This document shows, piece after piece, positions 16,645 to 25,765 of a stretch of DNA of 64,000 nt. The position numbers and the translations under genes were made by a program. How positions within the stretch are numbered: the first letter of the stretch is position 1; each line of letters starts with the position of its first letter. The stretch lies in NCBI RefSeq assembly GCF_013087515.1, contig NZ_JABFCN010000012.1, positions 1 through 64,000 on the forward strand. The letters run 5' to 3'. The stretch comes from Rhizobium sophorae. GTDB lineage: Bacteria; Pseudomonadota; Alphaproteobacteria; Rhizobiales; Rhizobiaceae. The notes beneath the pieces are model-generated. The model did no database searches. It was not told where the DNA came from and saw nothing but the letters and a program-made list of their open reading frames with translations.

Positions 16645-18186
16645 TCACGTCGACGTTGGCCGCCTGGCAAAGGGCACGGAGAGCAGGGCGCAGCCGGTCA
16701 GGACGGCAATTGCCATCCAGGCCTCGTTGATCGCCTGGACGCTTGCCGCGGTCTGGACCAGCGGATCAAGCATCGCGGTGGTATCCGCGTCGAAACCGCC
16801 ACTGTGCCCCGATATGGTCTGAAGCGGTGCGCCGACGAATGTCGCAGCCTCGACGTCGCCGGCTTGAAGACGGGTCCAGAGGCCCTGTCCCAGCGGTTCC
16901 GAGCGCGTGTAGATGATGGTGTCGATGAGAGCGATGCCGATAGCGCCGCCGAGATTGCGCATCAGATTGAAAAGACCGCTCGCGTCGGGGATGCGGTCCG
17001 GCGGCAGAGTGCCGAGCGCCAGCCGCGTCGGCGGCAGCAGGCAGAACATGATAGCGACTCCGCGCACGACCTGCGGCCAGAACATCGCGTCATAATCCGA
17101 ACGAGGATCCTGAAAAGCGCTCATTCCGACACCGATCGCAAACAGCGCGAAGCCGGCCGCCGACAGCAATCGCGCGTCCATCCGCTTCTCCAGCGCGACC
17201 GCGATCGGCGCCGTGATCAGCTGCGCAATGCCGGTCACCAGCATCGTCATGCCGATTTGGAGGGCGTCGTGTCCCCTGATGAAAGCGAGAAAGACCGGCA
17301 TGAGATAGACCGAACCGAAGAGGCCGATGCCGAGCACGAAGCTCAGAACCGATCCGACGAGAAAGTTTCGATCGCCGAAATTGCCGAGATCGACGATCGG
17401 ACGGTTTCTGCGGAGCGTTCGCCAGACGAAGGCAGCTCCGGATGCAAGACAGACGGCCAGCAGACTTAAGACATAGGCCGAGATCCAGCCGCTCGTCGGC
17501 GCCTCTTTCAGGCTGAGTTCCAGGGTGGTCAGTGCGGTTGCCATCAGCAGAAGCGACAGACCGTCGAGATGCCTGAGTTCGGACGGATCGGTCGCCTGCC
17601 TTGGCAAAGACCGTGCCGCCAGGATTGCCGAGGCAATGCCCGGAAGGATGTTGATCAGGAACAACCAGTGCCAGGAGTAGGTCTGCGTCAGCCACCCGCC
17701 GACGATCGGGCCGACGGTCGGGGCCAAAACCGCGAGAACGCCGGCGATCGTCGTCGCAAGCGCCTGCCGCTCGTTCGGGAAGAGAATGAACACGGCGGAA
17801 AACACCGAAGGGATCAGGGTTCCGCCGGAAAAGCCCTGAAGCACCCGCCAGGCGACCAACTCCCCGAAGCTGCCGCTCATCGCACAGCCGGCGGAGGCCG
17901 CGACGAACAGGCTGATGGCGCTAACGAACAGCCATCGCATCGTCAGCAACCGCGTCAAGAAGCCGGTGAGCGGGATCGCCACCACTTCGGCGATGAGATA
18001 GGCCGTCTGTATCCAGCTCATCTGATCCGGATCGATGCCCAGCGCCGACTGGATGGTCGGCAGCGAGGTCGCCACCACCTGGACGTCGAGGATCGCCATG
18101 AACATGCCGACGCACATCGCCATGAAGCCGAGCCAGACGATGGCGGGTGTTTCGTCAGAGCGGGCAGATTCAAGTCGTTCCGACAT
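16645..18186 (-). CDS. DHA2-family (EmrB/QacA) MFS drug exporter
   Basis: I chose the ATG at 18186 (MSERLESARSDE) over the longer open frame, whose first 90 codons lack family similarity. The 513-residue protein has the DHA2 motif LDVQVVATSLPTIQ in helix 1, MSWIQTAYLIAEV, and helix-5 motif C-like GPIVGGWLTQ, with about 14 membrane helices. Such proteins exchange drugs, dyes or organic acids for protons. EmrB-type exporters usually pair with an HlyD/EmrA adaptor, but none is encoded here. It is convergent with the frameshifted MFS gene. Confidence 0.88.
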   Translation of the reverse strand: MSERLESARSDETPAIVWLGFMAMCVGMFMAILDVQVVATSLPTIQSALGIDPDQMSWIQTAYLIAEVVAIPLTGFLTRLLTMRWLFVSAISLFVAASAGCAMSGSFGELVAWRVLQGFSGGTLIPSVFSAVFILFPNERQALATTIAGVLAVLAPTVGPIVGGWLTQTYSWHWLFLINILPGIASAILAARSLPRQATDPSELRHLDGLSLLLMATALTTLELSLKEAPTSGWISAYVLSLLAVCLASGAAFVWRTLRRNRPIVDLGNFGDRNFLVGSVLSFVLGIGLFGSVYLMPVFLAFIRGHDALQIGMTMLVTGIAQLITAPIAVALEKRMDARLLSAAGFALFAIGVGMSAFQDPRSDYDAMFWPQVVRGVAIMFCLLPPTRLALGTLPPDRIPDASGLFNLMRNLGGAIGIALIDTIIYTRSEPLGQGLWTRLQAGDVEAATFVGAPLQTISGHSGGFDADTTAMLDPLVQTAASVQAINEAWMAIAVLTGCALLSVPFARRPTST

Positions 18187-18472
18187 GCGATGATCCCGCG
18201 CGCTGCATTCTCCGCCCAGGGTGCGAAGACTAAGGCCGATCCTGTTTACGATCGAGACGGTCGACGGCATGCCGCAAACAAAGACGTGGAGCGGCAATTC
18301 CGCCGATGCCGACACCATAGTTCGGATGAGGACGGAAGCGATAGGGATCTGCCAACACAAATACGTCACCAACGCGACCGGGCCTGACCGGGAAGGCCAG
18401 GCTCGGTGTTTCATCAGCGAATGTGGTCCGGGCGTGCTATGCGCCCGGCTCACTTTGCGTCAGCCAGGACGA

Positions 18473-19381
18473 TTAGCTGCGGAAGAGCGACAGGATATTC
18501 TGCGACGACGAATTCGCGATCGATAGCGACTGGATCGCAAGCTGCTGCTGTGTCTGCAAGGCAGACAGCCTGCTCGACTCCTCCTCCATGTCGGCATCGA
18601 CCAGCCGTCCCACGCCCGACTCGATTGAATCGGACAGCGCACCGACGAAGTCTTCCTGCAATTCGATGCGTGTCGAGATCGAACCCAGCTGTGCAGCGGC
18701 GGAGGTCATCGCCGACAGCGCGTCTTCGACGGTCGAGAGCGCCGACTGGATCTGACCAGTGGTGAAGTCGGTAATGTCGAGCGAATAGACCGAACCGGTC
18801 GCGCCCGACGAGGTGCCGAGGATACCCGTGGAGGTTTCGATCGACCCGCCGCTCATGCCGAACAGCACATTGCCCGCCGAGCTGGTATCCAGGGCATAGT
18901 CCGTCACCTTGACGGAAACGGCGCCGGAGCCGTCACGAACAAAGGACGATACGACGCTTTTCGTGCCGTCCTCGCCCGCGACCCAGTTCTCGCCAGAGAA
19001 CGACGCCGACTGGGCAATGCTCAGCAGCTGATTCTGAAGCTGCGTGATTTCTTCCTGGATCTTGGATTTGTCCACACCGTCTTCAGTCGCTGCCACAAGC
19101 TTGGATTTGATCTCGTCGACGACGTCGATCGCATTGTCCATTGCCGTATAGGCAGTATCGACCTTTGCCGCGCCGAGGCCAAGGGCATCGGACACAGCCG
19201 AAAGCGCCTTGTTGTCGGACCGCATCGTGGTGGCGATCGACCAATAGGCAGCGTTGTCGGATGCGCTGTCGACCCGATAGCCGGTAGAGACACTGTTCTG
19301 TGTCGTTTCGAGATTGGAATTGATGCTGCGCAGCGTCTGAAGGGCAGCCATCGCGGAATTGTTCGTATTGATGCTCGTCAT
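18473..19381 (-). CDS. Flagellin (orphan copy)
   Basis: The 302-residue protein begins MTSINTNNSAMAALQTLRSIN at 19381 and shows both conserved flagellin ends. These are the N-terminal coiled-coil D0/D1 (STGYRVDSASDNAAYW) and the C-terminal D0/D1 (QTQQQLAIQSLSIANSSSQNILSLF), with a short variable centre typical of rhizobial flagellins. It is exported by the flagellar type III system and polymerises into the filament. No other flagellar gene is nearby, so it is an orphan copy outside the main cluster. A 16-bp palindrome lies upstream at 19508-19523. Confidence 0.93.
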   Translation of the reverse strand: MTSINTNNSAMAALQTLRSINSNLETTQNSVSTGYRVDSASDNAAYWSIATTMRSDNKALSAVSDALGLGAAKVDTAYTAMDNAIDVVDEIKSKLVAATEDGVDKSKIQEEITQLQNQLLSIAQSASFSGENWVAGEDGTKSVVSSFVRDGSGAVSVKVTDYALDTSSAGNVLFGMSGGSIETSTGILGTSSGATGSVYSLDITDFTTGQIQSALSTVEDALSAMTSAAAQLGSISTRIELQEDFVGALSDSIESGVGRLVDADMEEESSRLSALQTQQQLAIQSLSIANSSSQNILSLFRS

Positions 19382-19507
19382 TGGAAATTCGACCCGTTCA
19401 TGAAGGTGGATGTGTTGCATCCCGGGTGAATCCGGGCCGTGGCGAGCAGCCTCATGCTTATCGACCCGTGTTCGGGAAGGTCAATTCGCCATCGTTGGGC
19501 CAATTAT

Positions 19508-19523
19508 GGTACTTAAAAGTACC
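19508..19523. promoter_or_regulatory. Perfect palindrome upstream of flagellin
   Basis: GGTACTT-AA-AAGTACC is a perfect 7-bp inverted repeat with a 2-bp spacer, 127 bp upstream of the flagellin ATG. It has the geometry of a dimeric repressor or activator site. The regulator is unknown. Confidence 0.4.
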
Positions 19524-19760
19524 TTAATCGTTAACACGAAGGGACGCGTCGATATTTTTTGCAGAAATGTGAGGCGAAGGCTCGGCTGCGCGATTTGCCG
19601 GCCATTTTTTCGGTGAAGGTCATGCCCAGTCGAGCCGATCCGGAGGGCGCTACAGAAATTTCCAATCGGCAATTGACGTGTCGGCGGGAAACTGACTATC
19701 AATCTTAAATCAATTTGATTGACTTCAAAAAACGGGATCGCGGGATGAGGTTGAGCGAGG

Positions 19761-19930
19761 ATGCACCCCGCCCCATCGGAGCCGGCTTTGCGGCAGCAAC
19801 CGCTGCAACCAGGCTGGGCCTACGCGATCATCGGCAACGTCACGCGTTCGGCCTTCTACGAAAAGGCCGCCGGCGCGATGCCGATCCCCAATTCCGCTCC
19901 CGGTATTACGCCGGAATACTCCAGACCTGA
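19761..19930 (+). pseudogene. Remnant of a GNAT-type acetyltransferase C-terminus
   Basis: One frame reads QPGWAYAIIGNVTRSAFYEKAAGAMPI and PNSAPG, resembling the last 35 residues of GNAT acetyltransferases (FYEK.AGA.PIP.S.PG-IY). A shift of one base then gives YAGILQT and a stop at 19930, as if one T were lost in the IY codons. Nothing upstream restores the rest of the gene. The similarity is from memory of family ends. Confidence 0.35.
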
Positions 19931-19989
19931 TTTTCAAAAGGCCTGATCTTCAAGAGGCCAGATCTTCAAGAGGCCCGATCTTCAAAAGG
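19926..19989 (+). repeat. Four tandem copies of a 16-bp unit
   Basis: Units at 19926-19941, 19942-19957, 19958-19973 and 19974-19989 follow the pattern CCnGATyTTCAArAGG, each with one to three changes from the others. The last copy supplies the AAAGGA ribosome site of the GH20 gene. Confidence 0.9.
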
Positions 19990-20000
19990 AAAGAGTGACC

Positions 20001-22022
20001 ATGTCCACACCGCGACCGAAAACCCTGCGGCTTGAAACCCTTTGGAACCCGCCTGCGGACGGCAAGGAATTTTCCTACATCCTGCGCCTCAAGAACCTCG
20101 GCACCGAACCGCTTTCGAATTTCTCCCTCTGCGTCAGCGGCCCGGGTCGCGTCGACCCCGCCGGGCGCGTCGAAGGCGCCACGGTTTCGCAGCGGCTCTC
20201 GAATTTCACCGAATTCCAGCCGCCGGCCAATTTCGTTCTCGGCGCCGGCGAGACGTGGACGATCTCGGTCTACGCACTGAGCTGGCAGTTCCGTCACTGG
20301 ACGGACGGAGCGACAAGCGGCTATCTCGCGCTTTCCGACGGCAGCACGATCGTGCTCACCATCGAGCCGACGCGATCTTCGGTCAGCAACGCGCCCTTGA
20401 AGCGTGGCGCCGAGATCTATCCGGTTCCCGTCAATGCGCCCGTTCAGGTATCGATCATCCCCTGGCCGAACCATGTGGCGGTCACTTCCCGTCGGCCCTT
20501 GCCGGCCGGCTTTGCGCCGCAGGCGCAGAGCGCTGAAGGGGAGGCGGCATCAAGAAGTTTCGCAGCGCTGGTCGAACATCTCTTCGCCGTCGAAGGCATC
20601 GTGCGGAGCGAGGCGGAAGGCGCGGTACCGGTTGCCCTGAAGGATGCCGCCGGCTTCGGGCCAGAGGCCTATCGGCTGAGCTTCGAGGGTGAGACGATTA
20701 CGATCAAGGCAAGCAGCCAGACTGGCTTCCTCTACGGCCTCGTCACACTCGGCCAGATCTGGCGCGGTGCAAGGCTGCATCCCGGGGCCTTCCAGTTTCC
20801 GGCATCCGGCGAGATCATCGATGAGCCGTCGATGGGTTGGCGCGGCCTGCATCTCGACGTCGCCCGCCAGTTCTATGGCGCGGCCGAGGTCAAGAAGCTG
20901 ATGGCGGTGCTTGCCTGGAACAAGCTCAACCGCTTTCACTGGCACCTTTCCGACGACGAGGCCTGGCGCGTCGAGATAGGCGCCTATCCCGCCCTGACCG
21001 AAATCGGCGCCTGGCGCGGCCACGGTATGGCCGTTCCGCCGCTGCTCGGTTCGAGCCCGGCCCGGACCGGCGGTTATTACACCAAGGCTGCCATCCGCGA
21101 CATCGTCGCCCATGCCAAGAGCTTCGGCGTCGAGATCGTGCCGGAGATCGATGTCCCGGGCCATTGCTACGCCATGCTGCAGGCGATACCGGAGCTGCGC
21201 GATCCTGCGGAGGTCGGCAGCTATTATTCGGTTCAGGGCTTTCCCGACAATTGCATCAATCCGGCCCGCGAGAAGACCTATGAGATCATCGAGACGATCC
21301 TTTCGGAACTCATCGAGCTCTTTCCGTTCAAGATCATCCATCTCGGCGCCGACGAAGTACCGCTCGGCGCGTGGTCCGGCTCGCCGGAAGCGCTCGAGCG
21401 CCTGCGCAGCGTGGCGGGCGACGAGGTTGCCGATGCGCATGCCAAGCGCCTGAACGTCGTGACCAATACCCACGGTGCAGACGATATCCACGGCTCGGGT
21501 GCCGCCATCCTGCAGGCGGAGTTCCTGAACCGCGTCCAGCGCTTCCTGGCGAGCAAGGGCTGCATCACCGGCGGCTGGGAAGAGGCGGCCCATGGCGATG
21601 TCATCGACAAGGCAAAAAGCTATCTCTGCAGCTGGCGCAATGTCGAGATCTCGGCCGAACTTGCCGAGCGTGGCTACGAAATCGTCGTCTGCCCCGGACA
21701 GGTCTACTACCTCGACATGGCGCTCAGGCCTGACTGGGATGAGCCTGGCGCCAGCTGGGCAGGCACCTCCGACGCGGAGAAGCTCTACAATTTCGACCCC
21801 ATCGGTGGCTGGACGGCGAGCCAGAAACAGAAACTCCTCGGCATCCAGGCCTGCATCTGGTCCGAGCCGATGACGGATCGTGCGGTTTTCGACCGCCTCG
21901 TCTTCCCGCGCCTTTCCGCGCTTGCCGAAACGGGCTGGACGAAGCCTTCGTCCAAGTCGTGGGAGCGTTTCAGGGCGCTCGCAGGACTGATGCCGCTGCT
22001 CTACGGGCTGCAGCAGTCGTAG
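20001..22022 (+). CDS. Family 20 beta-N-acetylhexosaminidase
   Basis: The ATG at 20001 sits 7 bp after AAGGAAAG; an in-frame GTG at 19995 is an alternative. The 673-residue protein has an N-terminal beta domain, then the GH20 barrel with GWRGLHLDVARQFYG, FHWHLSDDEAWRVEI and the catalytic Asp-Glu pair in IHLGADEVPLGAW. It removes terminal GlcNAc or GalNAc from chitooligosaccharides or glycans by substrate-assisted catalysis. No signal peptide is visible, so it probably acts on imported oligosaccharides. There is no transporter gene adjacent. The 16-bp repeats end in its ribosome site. Confidence 0.92.
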   Translation: MSTPRPKTLRLETLWNPPADGKEFSYILRLKNLGTEPLSNFSLCVSGPGRVDPAGRVEGATVSQRLSNFTEFQPPANFVLGAGETWTISVYALSWQFRHWTDGATSGYLALSDGSTIVLTIEPTRSSVSNAPLKRGAEIYPVPVNAPVQVSIIPWPNHVAVTSRRPLPAGFAPQAQSAEGEAASRSFAALVEHLFAVEGIVRSEAEGAVPVALKDAAGFGPEAYRLSFEGETITIKASSQTGFLYGLVTLGQIWRGARLHPGAFQFPASGEIIDEPSMGWRGLHLDVARQFYGAAEVKKLMAVLAWNKLNRFHWHLSDDEAWRVEIGAYPALTEIGAWRGHGMAVPPLLGSSPARTGGYYTKAAIRDIVAHAKSFGVEIVPEIDVPGHCYAMLQAIPELRDPAEVGSYYSVQGFPDNCINPAREKTYEIIETILSELIELFPFKIIHLGADEVPLGAWSGSPEALERLRSVAGDEVADAHAKRLNVVTNTHGADDIHGSGAAILQAEFLNRVQRFLASKGCITGGWEEAAHGDVIDKAKSYLCSWRNVEISAELAERGYEIVVCPGQVYYLDMALRPDWDEPGASWAGTSDAEKLYNFDPIGGWTASQKQKLLGIQACIWSEPMTDRAVFDRLVFPRLSALAETGWTKPSSKSWERFRALAGLMPLLYGLQQS

Positions 22023-22108
22023 CGCCCGGATTGGGCCACGGGTTTTGATTTGAGGATTACCCTTGCCATCGCCGGAGACGGTGATGGCGGGGGATACTGA
22101 CATCGCTT

Positions 22109-22585
22109 TCAAAGGGCGTTATCAGGTGCCGCTTCATCTGCCGCGGGCAGCTCGCATTCGGGTGCGGCGATACGAATAGGACGTGTTCCAATCGGCGCGC
22201 CGGTCTCGCGGTCGATGGTGACAGGATCAATCTCCGTACCGGTCTCAGCGTCGAAGAAGCGGGTGACCGCACCGCCGCCGCGGTGCTTGCGGCCCCAGGC
22301 GCCGATTGCAAACAGCACCGGCAGAAAGTCGCGGCCAGCTTCCGTCAACACATATTCGTCGCGCGGCGGACGCTCTGAATAGCGACGCTTTTCCAGCAAT
22401 CCTTCCTCGGTCAGCGATGACAGCCGCCCCGTCAGCATTGTCGGGACGATGCCGAGGCTTTTCCGAAATTCATCGAAGCGGGTCAGCCCCGCATGGGCGT
22501 CGCGCATGATCAGCATGCTCCACGCATCGCCGACGAGCGCCAGGCTGCGGGCGATCAGGCAGGGCTGTTCGGAAAGATTCTTCAT
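22109..22585 (-). CDS. HxlR-family transcriptional regulator
   Basis: The 158-residue protein has the HxlR winged helix: LALVGDAWSMLIMRDAHAGLTRFDEF, then GIVPTMLTGRLSSLTEEGLLEKRRY, and the YVLTEAGRDFLPVL wing. The conserved Cys near the N-terminus (QPCLIARSL) is the redox/thiol-sensing position in some members. It is divergent from the SDR gene at 22676, and a CTATC-GATTT-GATAG palindrome lies between them, so it probably represses that SDR and perhaps the following oxidoreductase. Confidence 0.92.
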   Translation of the reverse strand: MKNLSEQPCLIARSLALVGDAWSMLIMRDAHAGLTRFDEFRKSLGIVPTMLTGRLSSLTEEGLLEKRRYSERPPRDEYVLTEAGRDFLPVLFAIGAWGRKHRGGGAVTRFFDAETGTEIDPVTIDRETGAPIGTRPIRIAAPECELPAADEAAPDNAL

Positions 22586-22611
22586 GTCGATATCTTTTTA
22601 GTAGTGACTCG

Positions 22612-22626
22612 CTATCGATTTGATAG
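22612..22626. promoter_or_regulatory. Probable HxlR operator
   Basis: CTATC-GATTT-GATAG is a perfect 5-5-5 inverted repeat in the 90-bp region between the divergent HxlR and SDR genes, a position that could control both. Confidence 0.5.
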
Positions 22627-22675
22627 TAACAGAATGCGCATCGATGTTCCACGACAAAAACGAAGGCAGACGTCA

Positions 22676-23491
22676 ATGAGCAAGAGAGAACGCGGTATTG
22701 CCCTGGTCACCGGGGCTTCCTCCGGCATCGGGCTGGTGACGGCGAAGGCGCTGCGGCGCGACGGTTACCGGGTGTTCGGCACCAGCCGAAAGCCGATGGC
22801 CGACACTGCCGATGGGATCACCATGCTGGTCTGCGACGTCATCGACGATCAATCCGTGCAGGGCGTCGTCGACGCGGTGCTGAAACGCACGGGACGGATC
22901 GATCTTCTCGTCAACAATGCCGGGATCGGCCTGCTCGGCGGCGCCGAGGAATCGACGACGGCGCAGGCCAAAGCCGTGTTCGACGTTAACGTCTTCGGCA
23001 CGATGCGCATGACCAATGCAGTGTTGCCGGTGATGCGGCGGCAGCGGAGCGGCCGGATCGTCAACCTGAGCTCGATCCTCGGGCTGATCCCGGCGCCCTT
23101 CAACGCGCTCTACGCAGCGACCAAACACGCGATCGAAGGGTATTCGGAATCCCTCGATCATGAAGTGCGCACACAGGGCATCCGCGTCGTGCTCGTCGAA
23201 CCAGGCGTCACCCGCACCTCCTTCGAGGAAAACATCACGCGCCCCGACCGACCGCTTGCCGTCTATGATGCGGTGCGCGCCGACGCGGAGAAGCTGATGC
23301 GCGAGATCGTCTCAAAAGGCGACGCGCCCGAGGTGGTCGCCGCAACCGTCATCCGGGCTGCGAATGCGGCCTCGCCCAAGCGACGCTACACAGCGGGGAA
23401 GGCCGCAGGACAGGTGCGTTTCATCCGCCGCTTTCTGCCCGAGTCCTTCGTCGACAAGAGCCTCCGGAAATTCAACAAACTTCCCGATTGA
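22676..23491 (+). CDS. Short-chain dehydrogenase/reductase
   Basis: The ATG at 22676 (MSKRERGIALVTG) follows a GAAGGCAG ribosome site; the open frame extends further upstream but crosses the operator region and is not used. The 271-residue classical SDR has TGASSGIG, NNAGIG, the Ser in NLSSILG and YAATKHAIEG with catalytic Tyr and Lys. The C-terminal extension is like those of retinol-dehydrogenase-type SDRs. The substrate is unknown. It is followed 48 bp later by an MDR-type oxidoreductase, suggesting an HxlR-controlled pair handling reactive carbonyls or quinones. Confidence 0.9.
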   Translation: MSKRERGIALVTGASSGIGLVTAKALRRDGYRVFGTSRKPMADTADGITMLVCDVIDDQSVQGVVDAVLKRTGRIDLLVNNAGIGLLGGAEESTTAQAKAVFDVNVFGTMRMTNAVLPVMRRQRSGRIVNLSSILGLIPAPFNALYAATKHAIEGYSESLDHEVRTQGIRVVLVEPGVTRTSFEENITRPDRPLAVYDAVRADAEKLMREIVSKGDAPEVVAATVIRAANAASPKRRYTAGKAAGQVRFIRRFLPESFVDKSLRKFNKLPD

Positions 23492-23539
23492 TCCTGCCTG
23501 CCGCATTGTCGGCTCATCGCAACACGAAAGTTCGCCCTC

Positions 23540-24541
23540 ATGAAAGCATTCCTGATCGATCGCTACAAGAAGGGCGGCGCCCTCAGGCTCGGCCAGAGCC
23601 CTGAACCGCAGCTGCGCGAGAATGACGTCATGGTCGAGATCCATGCCGCTGGCGTGAACCCGCTGGATGCCAAGATCCGGGACGGAGAGTTCAAGCTGAT
23701 TTTGCCTTACCGGCTTCCCTTGGTGCTCGGCAATGATGTCGCTGGTGTCGTGGTCCGGGTGGGCGCCAATGTCCGGCAATTCAAACCCGGTGACGAGGTC
23801 TATGCGCGTCCTGACCAGGATCGCATCGGCACCTTCGCCGAGTATATCGCCATCGACGCTGCCGATGTTGCGCTGAAGCCCGCCAATCTCACCATGGAAG
23901 AGGCCGCATCCATTCCGCTTGTGGCGCTGACCGCATGGCAGGCGCTGGTCGAGCGCGCCAAGCTGCAGAAGGGGCAGAGGGTGCTGATCCATGCGGGCTC
24001 CGGCGGCGTCGGCACCATCGCGATCCAGCTTGCCAAACATCTCGGCGCCCACGTGGCGACAACGGCAAGCACGGCAAATATCGATCTGGTGAAAAGCCTC
24101 GGCGCCGACGCGGTGGTCGATTACAAGAAGGACGATTTCGAAAAGGTTCTGAAGGGTTATGACGTCGTGCTGAACAGCCTCGGCAAGGAGACGCTGGAGA
24201 AATCGCTCGCCGTCCTGAAGCCGGGCGGCAAACTGATCTCGATATCAGGTCCGCCCGATCCCGATTTCGCCAGGGAAAACGGTTTCGGCTGGCTGATGCA
24301 ACAGGTCATGCGCTTCTTGAGCTTCGGCATCAGGCGGAAATCGAAACGCCGGGGGATCAGCTATTCCTTCCTCTTCATGACGGCAAACGGCGCGCAACTC
24401 GGCAAGATCACCGCGCTTATCGAGGCGGGCGCCATCCGCCCCGTCATCGACCGGGCCTTCCCGTTCGAGAAGACCAACGAGGCGCTGGACTATTTGGAAA
24501 AGGGACGCGTCAAGGGCAAGGTCGTCATCGCGGTGAAGTGA
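23540..24541 (+). CDS. NADP-dependent MDR oxidoreductase (quinone-oxidoreductase type)
   Basis: The 333-residue protein has the medium-chain dehydrogenase layout: an N-terminal GroES-like domain (HAAGVNPLDAKIRDG, LGNDVAGVVV) and a Rossmann domain with VLIHAGSGGVGTIAIQLAKHLGA. Zinc ligands of alcohol dehydrogenases are absent, placing it in the zinc-free quinone-oxidoreductase/RTN4I1-like group that reduces quinones or enones with NADPH. It is probably cotranscribed with the SDR upstream. A RIME repeat begins 30 bp after the stop. Confidence 0.9.
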   Translation: MKAFLIDRYKKGGALRLGQSPEPQLRENDVMVEIHAAGVNPLDAKIRDGEFKLILPYRLPLVLGNDVAGVVVRVGANVRQFKPGDEVYARPDQDRIGTFAEYIAIDAADVALKPANLTMEEAASIPLVALTAWQALVERAKLQKGQRVLIHAGSGGVGTIAIQLAKHLGAHVATTASTANIDLVKSLGADAVVDYKKDDFEKVLKGYDVVLNSLGKETLEKSLAVLKPGGKLISISGPPDPDFARENGFGWLMQQVMRFLSFGIRRKSKRRGISYSFLFMTANGAQLGKITALIEAGAIRPVIDRAFPFEKTNEALDYLEKGRVKGKVVIAVK

Positions 24542-24570
24542 GGTCTGGAAGACCGAAGAGCCCTCGGTTG

Positions 24571-24672
24571 AGAGCAATTCCAGCAAAAGTGTGCAGCGGT
24601 TTTGCGTTCGGAATTGCGTGAAAACAAAGAGATAGAGCATTTTCGTGATTCGAAGAAAAACGGAAATGCTCT
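24571..24672. repeat. RIME-like intergenic mosaic repeat
   Basis: The element consists of two hairpins. GCAATTCC (24574-24581) pairs with GGAATTGC (24610-24617), and AGAGCATTT (24634-24642) pairs with AAATGCTCT (24664-24672). They are joined by the stretch AAAACAAAGAGATAGAGC, characteristic of RIME1 elements of Rhizobium and relatives. Its right end overlaps the stop codon of the ROK fragment that follows. Confidence 0.8.
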
Positions 24673-24724
24673 AGCCGAGCGGCTTTTGCAGAACGTCGAT
24701 GCGCGGATTGGTTTCGGAAAAGAC
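24671..24724 (-). pseudogene. Orphan 3' end of a ROK-family gene (direct repeat copy 1)
   Basis: On the minus strand these 54 bases read FSETNPRIDVLQKPLG-stop, the same as the end of the intact ROK gene at 26696 apart from Ile for Phe. At base level 50 of 54 match, and two of the four changes are silent. Homology stops abruptly at 24725. It marks the left boundary of the AraC/EamA islet. Confidence 0.88.
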
Positions 24725-24747
24725 AAGTGCGGTCGAACGAAGGGGCT

Positions 24748-25554
24748 TCACTGTCGTTGCCGGTAGGCAGAGGGCGTGATGCCTGTACCCAACTTGAATG
24801 CCCGCGTCATGTGGCTCTGGCTGCTGAAGCCGCAGGCCGAAGCGATCTGCGCGATTGGGTCCATGCCTGATAACATCGATTTGGCGCGCTCGACGCGCCG
24901 GTGGGCCACCCAGCCATGCGGGGACACGCCGTAGCTTGCCCGGAACATCCGCTGAAAATGAAACGCGCTAAGCTGCCCGATCGCCGCCAGATCCTGCAAG
25001 CGGATTGTCCCACCGAGATGGGCCTCGATATACTCCAGACTCCGGCGCCGCACATGAGGAGCGAGCCCGCCGCTGATCGCGCAGGGACGCATTCCTCCAA
25101 AACGCGGATCGACGAAAAAATCGTTGATCGCCTGCGTCATCGCTTCTTCAGCCAGCAGATGACCGCCCGCCAACATCGCTTTCGTCATCCGCCGAAGCGT
25201 GTGTGCCAGGGCGGGTGCATCTGCGAAGGTCACTTCGGGAAGAGCCATGAGCCGAGCATCGCGGTCAAACGTCTCGGCAAACATCCGGCGCATCTGATCG
25301 TCGGGAACATACAGATGGACGAATTCGAAGAAGTCGGTGATTTCCCATTCGGACGAGTGCCCCTGTGGCATGATGCACAGGACTCCGGGACGGCCGCACG
25401 CGGCGGAGATGCCATCCAGACGACGCGTTCCGGCGCCACCTCTGAGATAGAGGCTGAACGTATGACCGTTCGGCCGCTCATAGCTCATCCTGTCGTGTGC
25501 ATTGCTCCAGATGGCAGCTGATCGCCCGAAACCCAAATCGATGGATTGCGACAT
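24748..25554 (-). CDS. AraC-family transcriptional regulator
   Basis: I start the protein at ATG 25554 (MSQSIDLGFGRS), giving 268 residues; the longer frame would overlap the start region of the divergent transporter. The C-terminal 100 residues hold the two AraC helix-turn-helices: LQDLAAIGQLSAFHFQRMFRA and IAQIASACGFSSQSHMTRAFK, closing with GITPSAYRQ. The N-terminal part is a cupin-like ligand domain. It is divergent from the EamA transporter gene, which it probably activates. Both lie between two copies of the ROK 3' end, implying joint acquisition. Confidence 0.9.
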   Translation of the reverse strand: MSQSIDLGFGRSAAIWSNAHDRMSYERPNGHTFSLYLRGGAGTRRLDGISAACGRPGVLCIMPQGHSSEWEITDFFEFVHLYVPDDQMRRMFAETFDRDARLMALPEVTFADAPALAHTLRRMTKAMLAGGHLLAEEAMTQAINDFFVDPRFGGMRPCAISGGLAPHVRRRSLEYIEAHLGGTIRLQDLAAIGQLSAFHFQRMFRASYGVSPHGWVAHRRVERAKSMLSGMDPIAQIASACGFSSQSHMTRAFKLGTGITPSAYRQRQ

Positions 25555-25765
25555 CCGCGCATGGGGAGATGCCGACAAAAACCTGAAAACCGAAAGGCGG
25601 CTATCTTTCACCAATTCTTCCCCATGCCCGGCCACGCCTTGCGAACAATACTGGTGGACGACCCGCATGGCGAGCAGGAAGTCCGGGGAAATCGATTTAA
25701 CAGCAAGAATCTGCAAGAGAGCTGCGCGCGGTTTGCCTATTGGTCGGGAAAACGAGGATCACTCC

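Noticed and set aside
19926..19989. CRISPR or phage attachment repeat
   Set aside because: The 16-bp units are directly adjacent with no spacers and only four copies; it is a simple tandem duplication.
20550..22112. 520-codon frame antisense to the GH20 gene
   Set aside because: Composition follows the GH20 codons in reverse, and the GH20 protein is recognised throughout.
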